Assembly (NCBI GenBank): GCA_023212725.1
Contig: JALBYF010000012.1
Coordinates: 243,755 to 307,754 of the forward strand
Length of the DNA stretch: 64,000 bases
Source of the DNA: Tranzscheliella williamsii
Taxonomy: Eukaryota; Basidiomycota; Ustilaginomycetes; Ustilaginales; Ustilaginaceae
Direction: 5' to 3'
How positions within the stretch are numbered: the first letter of the stretch is position 1; each line of letters opens with the position of its first letter. Shown piece after piece: positions 30,652-39,990 of this stretch. The notes under the pieces were generated by a model. That model had not been told where the DNA came from and did no database searches. It saw nothing but the letters and a program-made list of their open reading frames with translations. A program made the position numbers and the translations under genes.

Positions 30652-32559
30652 TCAGCGCGAGCCGGGGGTGGAGGAGGGGGTGGTGGAGGAGGTGGTGGAG
30701 GAGGTGGTGGAGGAGGTGAGCCCGTTGCCCTTGCAGGCGGTGAAGACGGGGAGGCAGCTGAGGTAGCGGCACCAAGGGCAGGCGCGGGTGGGGTCTGCGG
30801 AGTTGTAGAAGTTGAGCGCGAGTGCGACAAAGAAGCCGACCAGCAGGCCGAGTGCGACGATGCGGAGCGCCGCCGTTGCGACGCGGTGGCGGCGCGTCGC
30901 ATGGATCGAGGGCGCAAACAGAAGCCCGCCGAGCACGCCGACACAGAAACCGCCGATGTGCGAAAAGTTGTCCAGCCCCGGCAGCAGCCCCAGCGCCAAC
31001 CCGAGCACGGCAAACCCAATCGACATGCCCAGCCGCATCCGCGCCCGGTACTCGTACTGCCAGTTGTAGCACAGATCAACGAGCTCGACGCTGATGCAGG
31101 TGTAGATCGCACCAGACGCCCCCAGCGCCGGCTGGCCGATCAGCCCAAAGTTGCCGCCCAGGAGATTGCCCCCAATGCCGCCGGCAAAGTAGATGATGGT
31201 GTACGGAATCGAGCCAATCAACTTTTCGATCTGCGCACAGAGCGTCAGCTGGACCAGCAGGTTGAAGAAGATGTGGACAAAGCCGGCGTGGACGAACATG
31301 GCCGAGATGAAGCGGTAGCTTTGGTCCGGCTTGTTGGCGTCCTTCAGCCCGCAGATCTCGGAGATCGGGCACAGCTGATCCGGCGTATACAGATTGGTGC
31401 GCGAGGTCGAGTCGCGCAGACACGGCAGCTGCTCGCTCGTGGGAAGCGAAGCGACCGAACGCATGCACGGCACGAAACGGGCGCCAAAGGAGATGAGGAA
31501 TTCGGCAGAGGGACCCAACATCGGATTGATGCTGGGATGCGTCTGAACGGCCTGGCCGGTCGAGGAGCCTGCTTTGACCAGCTGAACAATGAAGACGACG
31601 ACAAGTGCAACGGCGAGCACCCAGGAAACATACGGCCGTTTCTGCCGTCCGATGCCCTGCCGGCGCTTCTCGATCTGATGGCGAAGCTTTTCATCGTCAG
31701 AGAGATGGAAGGATGAACCGGTCAGCTTGCTGAGCAAGCCGCTCTTGGCTTCTTCCTCTTGTGCAGGATGCGCGTCGCCGATCTGGTTTGTCCAGAGGGC
31801 TGCCGAGCCGCGTTTGATCTGCATGGCCTCGTCATCCTCGTCTTCCGCGTAGCCCATAGGCCCTGCATGGCTCTTGAGCGGCAGCTCGGCGCCGCTCGCG
31901 TCGAAGGCTGTGTGGCCAAAGCTGCGGTTGTGGTCATGGTTGTAGTAGTCTGTCTCGTCATATCGGTCATCCTGCCCGCCGGTGCTATATTGCATGTGTG
32001 AGGATCGCTTGACATCCATCGCAGGCTCATAGTATCGATTAGTGGATTCGTCTTTGCGGTCCGGTTCGGTATTGCGTCCAATACGTAGATTATAGCTGCT
32101 GATACTGTCGTGGGGCGCTAACGTGTCGGATCGATCGAGGTTGGACCGTCCAGCAAGAGCCCTATCGTCACCGGCGTAGGGGTCAGAACCGAGATAGGAG
32201 AGGGGCTGGGAAGCTTTTTTCGACAGCCGATGCGGCGGAGGAGCGGTGCTAAACGCCTCGAACGGATCGGTATACATGGACGGCGAGTCAGGAGCTAGGT
32301 TGGTAGCCGGCGGATGTAGGGAATAGGCATTAGCGTCGGCACCCAGGCCAGTGGAATTGTTTCCCCCGCGTCGGCCATCGTCCTCGTTACGAATCGATTG
32401 CGCGTCATAATCGTAATCGGTCGTGCCATATGGAGACGGATCCCACGCCGCTTTGTGATAGCTCTGCGGCCTTGCAACGCTAGGGTACTCTGGGGGCTGT
32501 GTTGAGCCAGCCCCGCTCCCAGTGTATTGGTGATTGTAACGGGAGTCTCTACTGGTCAT
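30652..32559 (-). CDS. Rhomboid-family intramembrane serine protease
   Basis: A protein of 635 residues from the ATG at 32559. The first 300 residues are hydrophilic, Ser/Asp/Tyr-rich and probably disordered, lying in the cytosol. The first membrane segment is at about 311-328, followed by a long luminal loop with several cysteines. The core then shows HAGFVHIFFN (H424, H429, N433), the catalytic serine S482 in GASGAIY and the catalytic histidine H534 in NFSHIGG. Both catalytic residues are intact, so it should be active and not an iRhom-type pseudoprotease. The loop-1 WR pair is YR here. The hydrophobic end is followed by CPWCRY and a Ser/Thr repeat tail. It probably acts in Golgi or endosomal membranes (inference); the substrate is unknown. 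Confidence 0.92.
   Translation of the reverse strand: MTSRDSRYNHQYTGSGAGSTQPPEYPSVARPQSYHKAAWDPSPYGTTDYDYDAQSIRNEDDGRRGGNNSTGLGADANAYSLHPPATNLAPDSPSMYTDPFEAFSTAPPPHRLSKKASQPLSYLGSDPYAGDDRALAGRSNLDRSDTLAPHDSISSYNLRIGRNTEPDRKDESTNRYYEPAMDVKRSSHMQYSTGGQDDRYDETDYYNHDHNRSFGHTAFDASGAELPLKSHAGPMGYAEDEDDEAMQIKRGSAALWTNQIGDAHPAQEEEAKSGLLSKLTGSSFHLSDDEKLRHQIEKRRQGIGRQKRPYVSWVLAVALVVVFIVQLVKAGSSTGQAVQTHPSINPMLGPSAEFLISFGARFVPCMRSVASLPTSEQLPCLRDSTSRTNLYTPDQLCPISEICGLKDANKPDQSYRFISAMFVHAGFVHIFFNLLVQLTLCAQIEKLIGSIPYTIIYFAGGIGGNLLGGNFGLIGQPALGASGAIYTCISVELVDLCYNWQYEYRARMRLGMSIGFAVLGLALGLLPGLDNFSHIGGFCVGVLGGLLFAPSIHATRRHRVATAALRIVALGLLVGFFVALALNFYNSADPTRACPWCRYLSCLPVFTACKGNGLTSSTTSSTTSSTTPSSTPGSR
30679..30716. 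repeat. 12-base tandem repeat in the rhomboid 3' coding end
   Basis: About three copies of GGTGGTGGAGGA on the plus strand, encoding the repeated Ser-Ser-Thr-Thr tail of the rhomboid protein on the minus strand. Such repeats are prone to length change. Confidence 0.85.
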
Positions 32560-33740
32560 CGTATGTTGTACTGCCTTCAAAGCGGGTTCGGGCACGACAG
32601 GTAGCACGGAGCAAAGGCTCTCGGTAGCGCTATGGGTAAGGCTGTCTGCTGCAGATTGCTCTCGGAGCTGGGCTAGTGAGCTCGGTACCGAAGAGGGGTA
32701 TCTGAATGTCGGTGCGCAGCCAGCAGTCAGTAGGCTGAAGGAAGGGCGTGCTGGGCGTGACGGGTAGCGCGAGCGATAGAAGCGGACAGAGTATGCCAAA
32801 AGTACAAGCTCGCGACAAGGGTGATGCAAACGATGAGAGGGATGACAATGCGGAGCAGACGATGAGGTTGTTGATGAGGTTGAGAGGGTGAATGCAGCTC
32901 AGCTAGACAGGCGTTGGGCTTAAATGGAGGGTTCCCCCATAAATTGTGATTATTGTTGCAAGCCCGGCAGTACGTCCAAAGTAACACTTTTTGAAATCTG
33001 TCGAACTTCGCCCCGCACTGCCATGCGATACAAAATGAACGTTGATCTGCGAAATCCGAATTAATTGTGTATCGATGCCGCCGTATTTTGAACTGTGACT
33101 TGGGCCAACCTCCACTGCTCCTGGTCTTTGTCGTCATTTGTGCTGTTCGCAAACAGGGCTCATTCATATACACAGCATGGGTGTAGCACTTGACGACGTC
33201 AACGATACAGACCGCGAAGCTGCTATAAAGGTTGTCTCCGCCTTTCCTGCTATTATGCCGATAAAGCAAGATCAGCCTGACAAGGCATGGGTGAGGCTGC
33301 TGCTACGTCACAGAGCGAAGGTGTAGCATCTCAACAAGCAGCAGCAGCTTTCCAGCCCCGAGCCAAGGTTAGTGGCCCTGATATGCCCCTGCCGGTCTCC
33401 ATGGCTTGCGCAAGGATAACAAGCTAGTAGGCTAGAAGATCTACAAACCCTTATGGCCTTCACAAACAGATGAGACATATCACTTGTGTGAACGGTTGAC
33501 TTTTGAAGGGCGAGGCTGCTGTTAGACTTTGCCGCACCGGGGGGAGATTTAACATGCCTGCTATGCTTGTGGAGTCCACGCTCAAGAAAGTTGTGAGTGT
33601 GAGCGTGAGTTCCTCCTTCATGTACTGGGCTGGGCAGTATCGGTGCAGCTTTGTCATCTCTAGCTCGCATCTTCTGCTAGGCAATCTGATCGACCTTGAA
33701 GGCATCAGCAGTGTGGGCCAAGGGAGCAGCCTTGCAGTCA
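32560..33740. promoter_or_regulatory. Divergent intergenic region, rhomboid / IWR1
   Basis: This 1.2 kb region lies between two divergent starts. The rhomboid frame stays open upstream to 32829 without a credible start, and a GCAG that could be an acceptor lies just before its ATG, so a 5' UTR intron is possible. Nothing else was recognised. Confidence 0.4.
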
Positions 33741-35548
33741 ATGGCAGCCACGACTCCCGATGTCGGGCCATCCTCGGCCGCCTCCACCTTGCAAGCAGCG
33801 ATCCCGCGATCATCGCCAGAGGCGGGGAAGGATCTGAAAGGGCAAGGGGTGCAGATGATCTTGAGGATCAAACGGAAACGCAATCAGGACCCTGTCGATG
33901 CCTTGATCATCCAGCAGAACGAGAGGCGGCAAAAACGAAGGTCGATCGTCAGTCCCGATGCTGAAGAGGATGCCGCTACCTCAGAAGCACAGCAGGGTGG
34001 CGACGATCATGCTGTCTCGCGCGGTGTTTTTCGCCTCGCCGAGACTGTGTCGTTACAGTCTTTCGCCGACCCTGTTGCTGCGAGGAAACTGCATCAACGA
34101 ATCTCGGCTCTCAGCGGCCGCGGAGTGGAGCTTGCGTCTCAAACCAAGCCCTTGGCCCCCTCGAAACTGTCGCAGAGCATGTCCCTTCCATCCTTGTCCT
34201 CGGAGCAACAAGGGAAGGAAGAGGCACCAGACAGTGACAATAGCGGGCGCGCAACTGCCTCACGAGCGTTTCGCTCTCTGGAAGCCTCGACAGCTTCGCT
34301 AGCCGCATCTGATGCAGGGTCCTCAACCACCATGAGGCCCACGGAACGGATAAAGGCACTAGCGTCCGAGCAGATTGAACGCGAAAAGGAAAGGCAACAG
34401 AGGCCAAGAAGCAGCACACCAACCGGTATCAGGTTCAAGGTGATTCAAAGGGATCAGTCCGGCTCAAAAAATCTCACGCGCACAGCTAGCACTGCGAGCC
34501 TCCGAAAGATGAGAAGCAGCACCGGGCCCAGCAAGCCGTGGCACTCGCCTTTGAGACCGCCGGAAATCAGGTGAGTGTTTCTTTCCTTGCGATCCGCGTT
34601 GTCACAAACATCTCTGGAGATTTTCGACTAACACGAGCTACTGGTGAACGCCGAAGTTCAAGAAAAGAGAAGGAAGCAGAGGCTATCTTTGGCCGGATCA
34701 TCGATGCCGAGTCGGACTCAAAGGCACGCTCGACGCCTAGCCCCGCCGAGAGAAGGGTTCGAGCAAAAGCTACAGAAGATGCCGACATGGCCGGTCTGGA
34801 TGCCAAGTTTGCTTCGATGCTGGGAGATTATCTGCGCTGTAAGGCATGCCCAATCCTCTTCCATTTCCGTCTGGACGTCAACATCGCTAACACTGATTGT
34901 CTTTTCTTCTGCGATCCATATATGGTAGCAAACGACATTGAGCCATCTCAAGATCTCGATCGGATCGCGGCAAGCTCAAGCACCGGAACGAGCAAGGTTC
35001 TGGAGCGACCAAACCAGGAGATATCTTCCGACTCTTCGTCCTCCGATTCAGAGGAAGAGGAGGATTATGTGTACGACGTCTACTACCGAGACATCGTGTC
35101 ACGAGCGGGCCCGCAAGGGCCTGCGGAGAGTGGTCTGCAGCCTGCTCTCGTTCCAGGACACCAAAAGGGATTCTCTGGCGCTGGACCCGGATCCACGACA
35201 CTACCATACGTGGTGGGAGGCGAGGTGGTGCCGTCTGAGGCTGTTGGCCTGGCACCGTCGCCCTTCGCAGGCCTGGACGGCCTAAGTGGGAATGCGGTCG
35301 TAGCGCATTTGGAAGGGTTCGTGGATTCGGAGGACGAACTGGAACAGGCAGAAGAGGACGGCTTCGAGAGCTACGACGAGGGAGAAGACGAAGACAGCAA
35401 CGATGAAGGCTTTTACCGCAACGACTACCCCGAGCAAGAACTGCCCGATGAGGAAGAGGTCGATTTTGGCTACGATGGGTATGATGACAGTGATGGCGAG
35501 CATGATGAGGACGACCCCTACGGTGAGTCGCAGATACAGACTCGGTGA
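33741..35548 (+). CDS. IWR1: RNA polymerase II nuclear import factor Iwr1, three exons
   Basis: Exons are 33741-34570, 34657-34838 and 34929-35548, giving 543 residues. The introns are 86 and 90 bases, each with a perfect CTAAC branch point (near 34628 and 34887). Iwr1 binds assembled RNA polymerase II and carries it into the nucleus. The N-terminal box ILRIKRKRNQDPVDALII (from residue 40) and the C-terminal Iwr1 box DYVYDVYYRD followed by the acidic DSNDEGFYRNDYPEQELPDE segment identify it. The middle is Ser-rich and low complexity. A GTGAGT at 35525, near the end, could be a further donor, which would change only the last few residues. Yeast Iwr1 is about 350 residues; the extra length is in the linker. 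Confidence 0.9.
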
Positions 35549-36959
35549 CGCGAAGCTGCGCAGCTGAGCCTCGCAGGCGCTGCTGCGAGCCTCGTGTCGC
35601 AACGCGAAAGCGTCGTTGAGATATACGTGCGCGCCATTTGTAGCTAATTCCGATCTTGCCTTCTTCCGATCCGTCCTTCGCCCATCCCTCTTTTCCCCAA
35701 CAGCGCTCTCCGATGCCAGCTTCTGATGTCCCGTATATCACACCCACTTGGCGCGCACCCACTTACCGAGCATCGGACGGATGTCGGTACCCTAGCCAGA
35801 GAGCGAGTAGCAGGCACAGAGCGTCAGCCGGGATAAGATAGGCAGCTACCTACCTATTAGTTTGCCTACTGTACGGCGTCTGCATGGTGTCTGCCTACTG
35901 TATGGTTGGTGTCTGCATACTTGTACTGTACGTACATACGGATTATAGATACAGTGTGTAGTGCTTGTAAGGTGTCAGAGTTGTGCGTTTGACGGTCTGA
36001 ATCGCGCTGCACAGTGATTTTCCCACGAGTTTGTAGTAGCTGTTGGGGCGACTACAAAAGCGGAAGGTGCCCCGAATTCGGGACTGCGTGCTGTGTTATG
36101 CGGTGTGAGCGGATTGTATTACGGGTTGTGCATTTGCAATTCACACGGGATATGTATTTGAAATACGTGAGGTGTTATTTGCAATACGGAAAGTGTATTG
36201 AGGTTGCTCGGAGCGGCTCGAGCCAGGCTAAGTCACTGTGCAGTCCAGAAAGGCAAGAAAGACAGCTAGGAGAGCTAGCTGGAGAGCTAGTTGGACAGCC
36301 CGCCAGAGGTTGCGAGTGGCTCAGGCTAGCTGGCTCAGACCCAGTCCGACCACCAGCGAGCGCCTCACCATTCCCAAGCTTGCCACCACCACGCAATCCA
36401 TCTTTCCTTTCCCATATCATCGCCGCCCTCCATCTCTCAAGCCACCGGCCAGCGAACTCTTGCTGCTGTGCAAAGCTCACATTCATCACGTTGCGCCGCC
36501 TGAACTGCACGCGAGCTTGTCGACCTTCCCTTTGCGTTGCTGCCTCCAAGCCAGCATCATCCAGCACGTCTGCCTACCTGCCACTGGACTGCCGCTCCTA
36601 CGCCAAAAACTCGCGCTCCAGCCACCGATTGGCTTGAGCTGCTCGGCTTGCGACTGCGCCTTCCTTGGTATCTCTCGAGGTTTCTTGCTGATATAAACGC
36701 GACGCGCAACGTCACCCCCGAGCTGTCATTCGCAGGGTCGTTCAGTTACCTTGTCGACCATACAACCATCGTGATACAAGCTTGTTACTTCGCAACAGTT
36801 TCTCTCATCGATTTTCATTGCTCATCCGCCGTCTTGCAGGAAACTCATTGTCGCTACGAAAGCAATACCGCAACGCTCCATCACAATCTAGAGCCTCCTT
36901 GAACGTCCCTGCAACTCATCCGTTCCTTGGCACGTTCTATCGACGCAGCTCCGACCATT
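35549..36959. promoter_or_regulatory. Intergenic region and leader of the Ras gene
   Basis: This is 1.4 kb upstream of the Ras start. Imperfect repeats (TGCCTACTGTA twice, GTCTGCAT three times) lie at 35863-35918. AGCTAG-rich repeats lie near 36265-36300. The segment 36380-36950 is pyrimidine-rich and probably a long 5' leader; spliced leader exons are possible. Confidence 0.4.
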
Positions 36960-37538
36960 ATGAGCGGGAAAATGATGATCTACAAGCTGGTGGTGTTAGG
37001 AGACGGTGGCGTAGGCAAAACAGCATTGACGATCCAGCTTTGTCTCAATCACTTTGTCGAAACATACGATCCGACCATCGAGGACTCATATCGTAAACAG
37101 ACTGTCATCGACGACCAACCATGTATGCTGGAAGTGCTGGATACTGCTGGGCAAGAGGAATACACCGCCTTGAGAGACCAGTGGATTCGCGAAGGAGAAG
37201 GATTCTTGCTCGTCTACTCGATCTCGGCGAGGGCCACCTTTGAAAGGGTGGAGCGATTCCGCAGTCAGATCTCACGCGTCAAGGACCAAGAACCACACAC
37301 GGTGCCCATCATGCTGGTGGGAAACAAGTGCGACAAGGTCAACGAAAGAGAAGTGTCCAGGGAAGAGGGCCAGGCGCTGGCGCATCGTCTGGGCTGCAAG
37401 TTTATCGAGTCGAGTGCCAAAACCTGCGTCAACGTCGAGAGGGCCTACTACACCGTAGTTCGCATGATCAGAGAGCAACGCGAAGGCACCACGACGCACA
37501 AGGAGAAGAAGAAAAAGTCCCGATGCAACATCCTCTAA
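36960..37538 (+). CDS. Ras family small GTPase (Ras2-like)
   Basis: A complete single-exon protein of 192 residues. All G-box motifs are intact: GDGGVGKT (14-21), the effector segment [16 protein letters not shown] with the catalytic Gln at 65, NKCD and SSAKT. Residues equal to human Ras Gly12 and Gly13 are Gly16 and Gly17, so it is a normal switch and not locked on. The tail is [12 protein letters not shown]: a polybasic patch plus CaaX box CNIL with no nearby second cysteine, so membrane binding would rely on prenyl and charge, not palmitate. The sequence resembles smut Ras2, which acts through a MAP kinase route in filament formation; the 1-versus-2 assignment is from memory. Start: ATG at 36960, opening [14 protein letters not shown]. 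Confidence 0.93.
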   Translation: MSGKMMIYKLVVLGDGGVGKTALTIQLCLNHFVETYDPTIEDSYRKQTVIDDQPCMLEVLDTAGQEEYTALRDQWIREGEGFLLVYSISARATFERVERFRSQISRVKDQEPHTVPIMLVGNKCDKVNEREVSREEGQALAHRLGCKFIESSAKTCVNVERAYYTVVRMIREQREGTTTHKEKKKKSRCNIL

Positions 37539-38156
37539 CGCGCCCCTACGGCCGCCGAGCCAGACCGGAGACCGAAACCTCCGCTTTCTGTCGCCGCCTT
37601 CCGCACATCTCTTTTCCTTTCTTTGAACGGGACAGCAATGATACCACTCCCTAGGCTGCTTGCCTCCTTCCTCTCCTTCAGCCACCGCGTCGGACGAGGC
37701 ACCTTGTTCTGCCTCCCTCTCCTTCTTGGACCGCTCACCGCCCAGCCCCTGGCATGCCCCGCTCCATCTCCATACCACAATGTGCATTTGTCCCAGACCA
37801 GCCTCTGTTTCGTGAATCACGTTCTATGCCATATTTGCTGCGAGACGAACAATGCATTGGCCTGTCTGCTTTGCTTTCTGCTTTCCGCTCCCTGATTTCT
37901 GCTGATTTGCCGTGTCCGTCGCGCGGGTGTAGCGGGCGGGGTTGTAGTCCCCGGAGTGCGTACTCGACAGGCCGATTCAGCCGCACGCTGCGGCGCTTTA
38001 CATAATGCGGCCGGAGTGGTCCTTGGCGGTCCGGGCTGGACTTGGCGGCTGGATGCGGTTGCGGTACGGGTGCGGGGGTGGCGAGGCGGGTGGGGTGTAG
38101 CGGCGGCAGGTGTGTTCATTCCGCCGCGCACGCCCCGCGGTACTGGGGAGGGGGGG
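37539..38156. other. Convergent intergenic region, Ras / VTA1
   Basis: Expected to hold two 3' UTRs. The right half is unusually G-rich. No gene was recognised. Confidence 0.4.
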
Positions 38157-39506
38157 CTAGGGGGGAGTGCGGCCGTCGAGGATGGCGAGGGCGTGGCGGA
38201 GCTGGATGCGGGCAGTGTCGAGGTCGTCGAAGTCGACCGCGCTCGCGGCGCCGCGCGCGAGCTTCTGCACGCGCACCGAGAGATGTGTCGGGAGTGTCTC
38301 GGGCGGGGGGGTCTCGGGCGCGGGTGCGGGCGCGACTATGCGTGTTGGTGGCAGTTCGGGTGCGGGCTCCCAGAACGAAGGTGGCGGGCGTCCCGGCCCT
38401 GTGCGTGGCGCGCTCGCCGGCGGGATCGGCAGGCCCTCCCGCTGCGGCGGCACCGGCAGCGGCCGCGACCCCGCACTGCTCCCCCCCAGCGACCCCGGGC
38501 TTCCACCCCCCGGCGCGACAAGCCGCTCACCACCCCCCTCACCCACCACCCCGCTCGACGCCATCCCGTTGCCATCGAGCACCGCATGCGACCACGTCTC
38601 CGGCGCCCCGTCTTGCGCCAAAGGCAAAGGCAGCGCAACAGATACGCCCACCCCCCCGCTTGCGCCACCGGCGCCGCCGTCGTAGCTGCTGCTGCTGCGT
38701 GAGATCTGCGTCGGCAGCGGCTTGCTGAAATTCGGCGAGAGCGCGTCGCTGTCCAGATGGATGCTCAGCCGGGTCTTGCTCGACGAGCTGCTCCGACTGA
38801 GCGCGGGTGGCGGCTGGCCAGCATACGCCGCCGGCTCGTCAAGCCGAAGCGGAGGCGCCCCAGCGGGGAAAGGTGCCGATGCCTCCTCCTCGGCCGGGGC
38901 ATTGAGCTTTGCCATTTCGCGGGCGAGGTACTCTTGTTCCTCCGTGCTGTCGACAGCGGCGGGGGAGAGGGCCGACTGGATCGCGGCGGCTTCTTGCTTG
39001 GGGTCGCCGCCCGCAGGGCCGGGCTGGGGCGTGCGGCCGTCGCGGAACGCCTTGGCCAGGTCGGTCGCCTTCCACTTGGCGTAGGTGATCTTTTCCTGCA
39101 TCTCGGCATCGACCGAGCCAAAGATCTTGAGCAGCTCCAGGAACTGGCTTGCGGCGAGGAACTTCTTGGCCGTCGCACGTGTCGCCTTGCCCGAGCGGTC
39201 CTCATTGTCGGCACCGACAAATACCTTGAGCGCAAAATTCTCGACGTACGCCGCGCTGGCGGCATCGTTGGTGACCGCATCGTTGTCCGCGAGCTGCGCC
39301 TTGAGCCCTTCGAGCGTGTCCATGAGGCTGAGCAGATACAGCTTCGACGCCTGCTCCTTGGCGTTCCCCGAGATACCGAGCTGCGCCGCATGGTAGCAGC
39401 ACCAGTAGGCCATCACCTCGTCCGCCGTGCGCAGCTCGTTCGCCCGCTGCACAAACGGCGCAAGCGGCTTGAGCTCGGCAGGCGGCGTGCCCAGTGGCTT
39501 GTCCAT
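38157..39506 (-). CDS. VTA1: Vta1/LIP5-like cofactor of the Vps4 ATPase
   Basis: A single-exon protein of 449 residues from the ATG at 39506. Vta1 activates the ESCRT-III disassembly ATPase Vps4 in multivesicular body formation. The N-terminal tandem-MIT-like domain is seen in LAPFVQRANELR, VMAYWCCYHAAQLG and DNEDRSGKATRATAKKFLAASQFLELLKIFG (about 1-160). A long Pro/Gly/Ser-rich linker follows. The C-terminal helix pair SAVDFDDLDTARIQLRHALAIL is the VSL domain that binds Vps4. Human LIP5 is 307 and yeast Vta1 330 residues; the extra length is linker. It is tandem with MCM4, 484 bases apart. Confidence 0.9.
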   Translation of the reverse strand: MDKPLGTPPAELKPLAPFVQRANELRTADEVMAYWCCYHAAQLGISGNAKEQASKLYLLSLMDTLEGLKAQLADNDAVTNDAASAAYVENFALKVFVGADNEDRSGKATRATAKKFLAASQFLELLKIFGSVDAEMQEKITYAKWKATDLAKAFRDGRTPQPGPAGGDPKQEAAAIQSALSPAAVDSTEEQEYLAREMAKLNAPAEEEASAPFPAGAPPLRLDEPAAYAGQPPPALSRSSSSSKTRLSIHLDSDALSPNFSKPLPTQISRSSSSYDGGAGGASGGVGVSVALPLPLAQDGAPETWSHAVLDGNGMASSGVVGEGGGERLVAPGGGSPGSLGGSSAGSRPLPVPPQREGLPIPPASAPRTGPGRPPPSFWEPAPELPPTRIVAPAPAPETPPPETLPTHLSVRVQKLARGAASAVDFDDLDTARIQLRHALAILDGRTPP

Positions 39507-39990
39507 CGTCCTTGACACTCGTGGCACCGCAGATCCCTGCAGCGACGTTTCTGACTGGGCCCGGCTATGTCTCGTAAAAGCGGTCGTAAGTAGGTCGTAA
39601 GGAAGAAGTATACCGGAACAGACACTGATCCAAGGGTCCTATTCACATGTCTCGCAACTGCGCCACGCGCCCGTGCCACCCTCCACCAGCTCCGAAAGCC
39701 AACCGCGACATGCTTTTCTCGCTCTCTCTCGCCTCTCTGCCTGCTTTCACATCCGTAGTGAAACCCCGTAAGAGAGACGGCTATCCGATCGAGGGAATAG
39801 CGTCTGCCGAGACCAGGCTGCTTCGAGTGTCTGCTTTGACAGGTTCTACGAGTAAAAGAGCGCGTCTAGAATACATGGACCGAGGAGGCGCTGGATCGCT
39901 GTACTTGGGAAGCAAACAAGATTCGTGTGACACGAGAAACAAACAGATGCGCAGGTAGGAGAAGCAGGTTGGACCAAGACGGGATGATGT
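39507..39990. other. Intergenic region, VTA1 promoter side
   Basis: This lies between the VTA1 start and the MCM4 stop, both on the minus strand. It should hold the VTA1 promoter and the MCM4 3' UTR. No distinct motif was recognised. Confidence 0.4.

Noticed and set aside
38042..38728. Long Arg/Ala-rich open frames opposite VTA1
   Set aside because: Products of the GC-rich linker read in the wrong frame.
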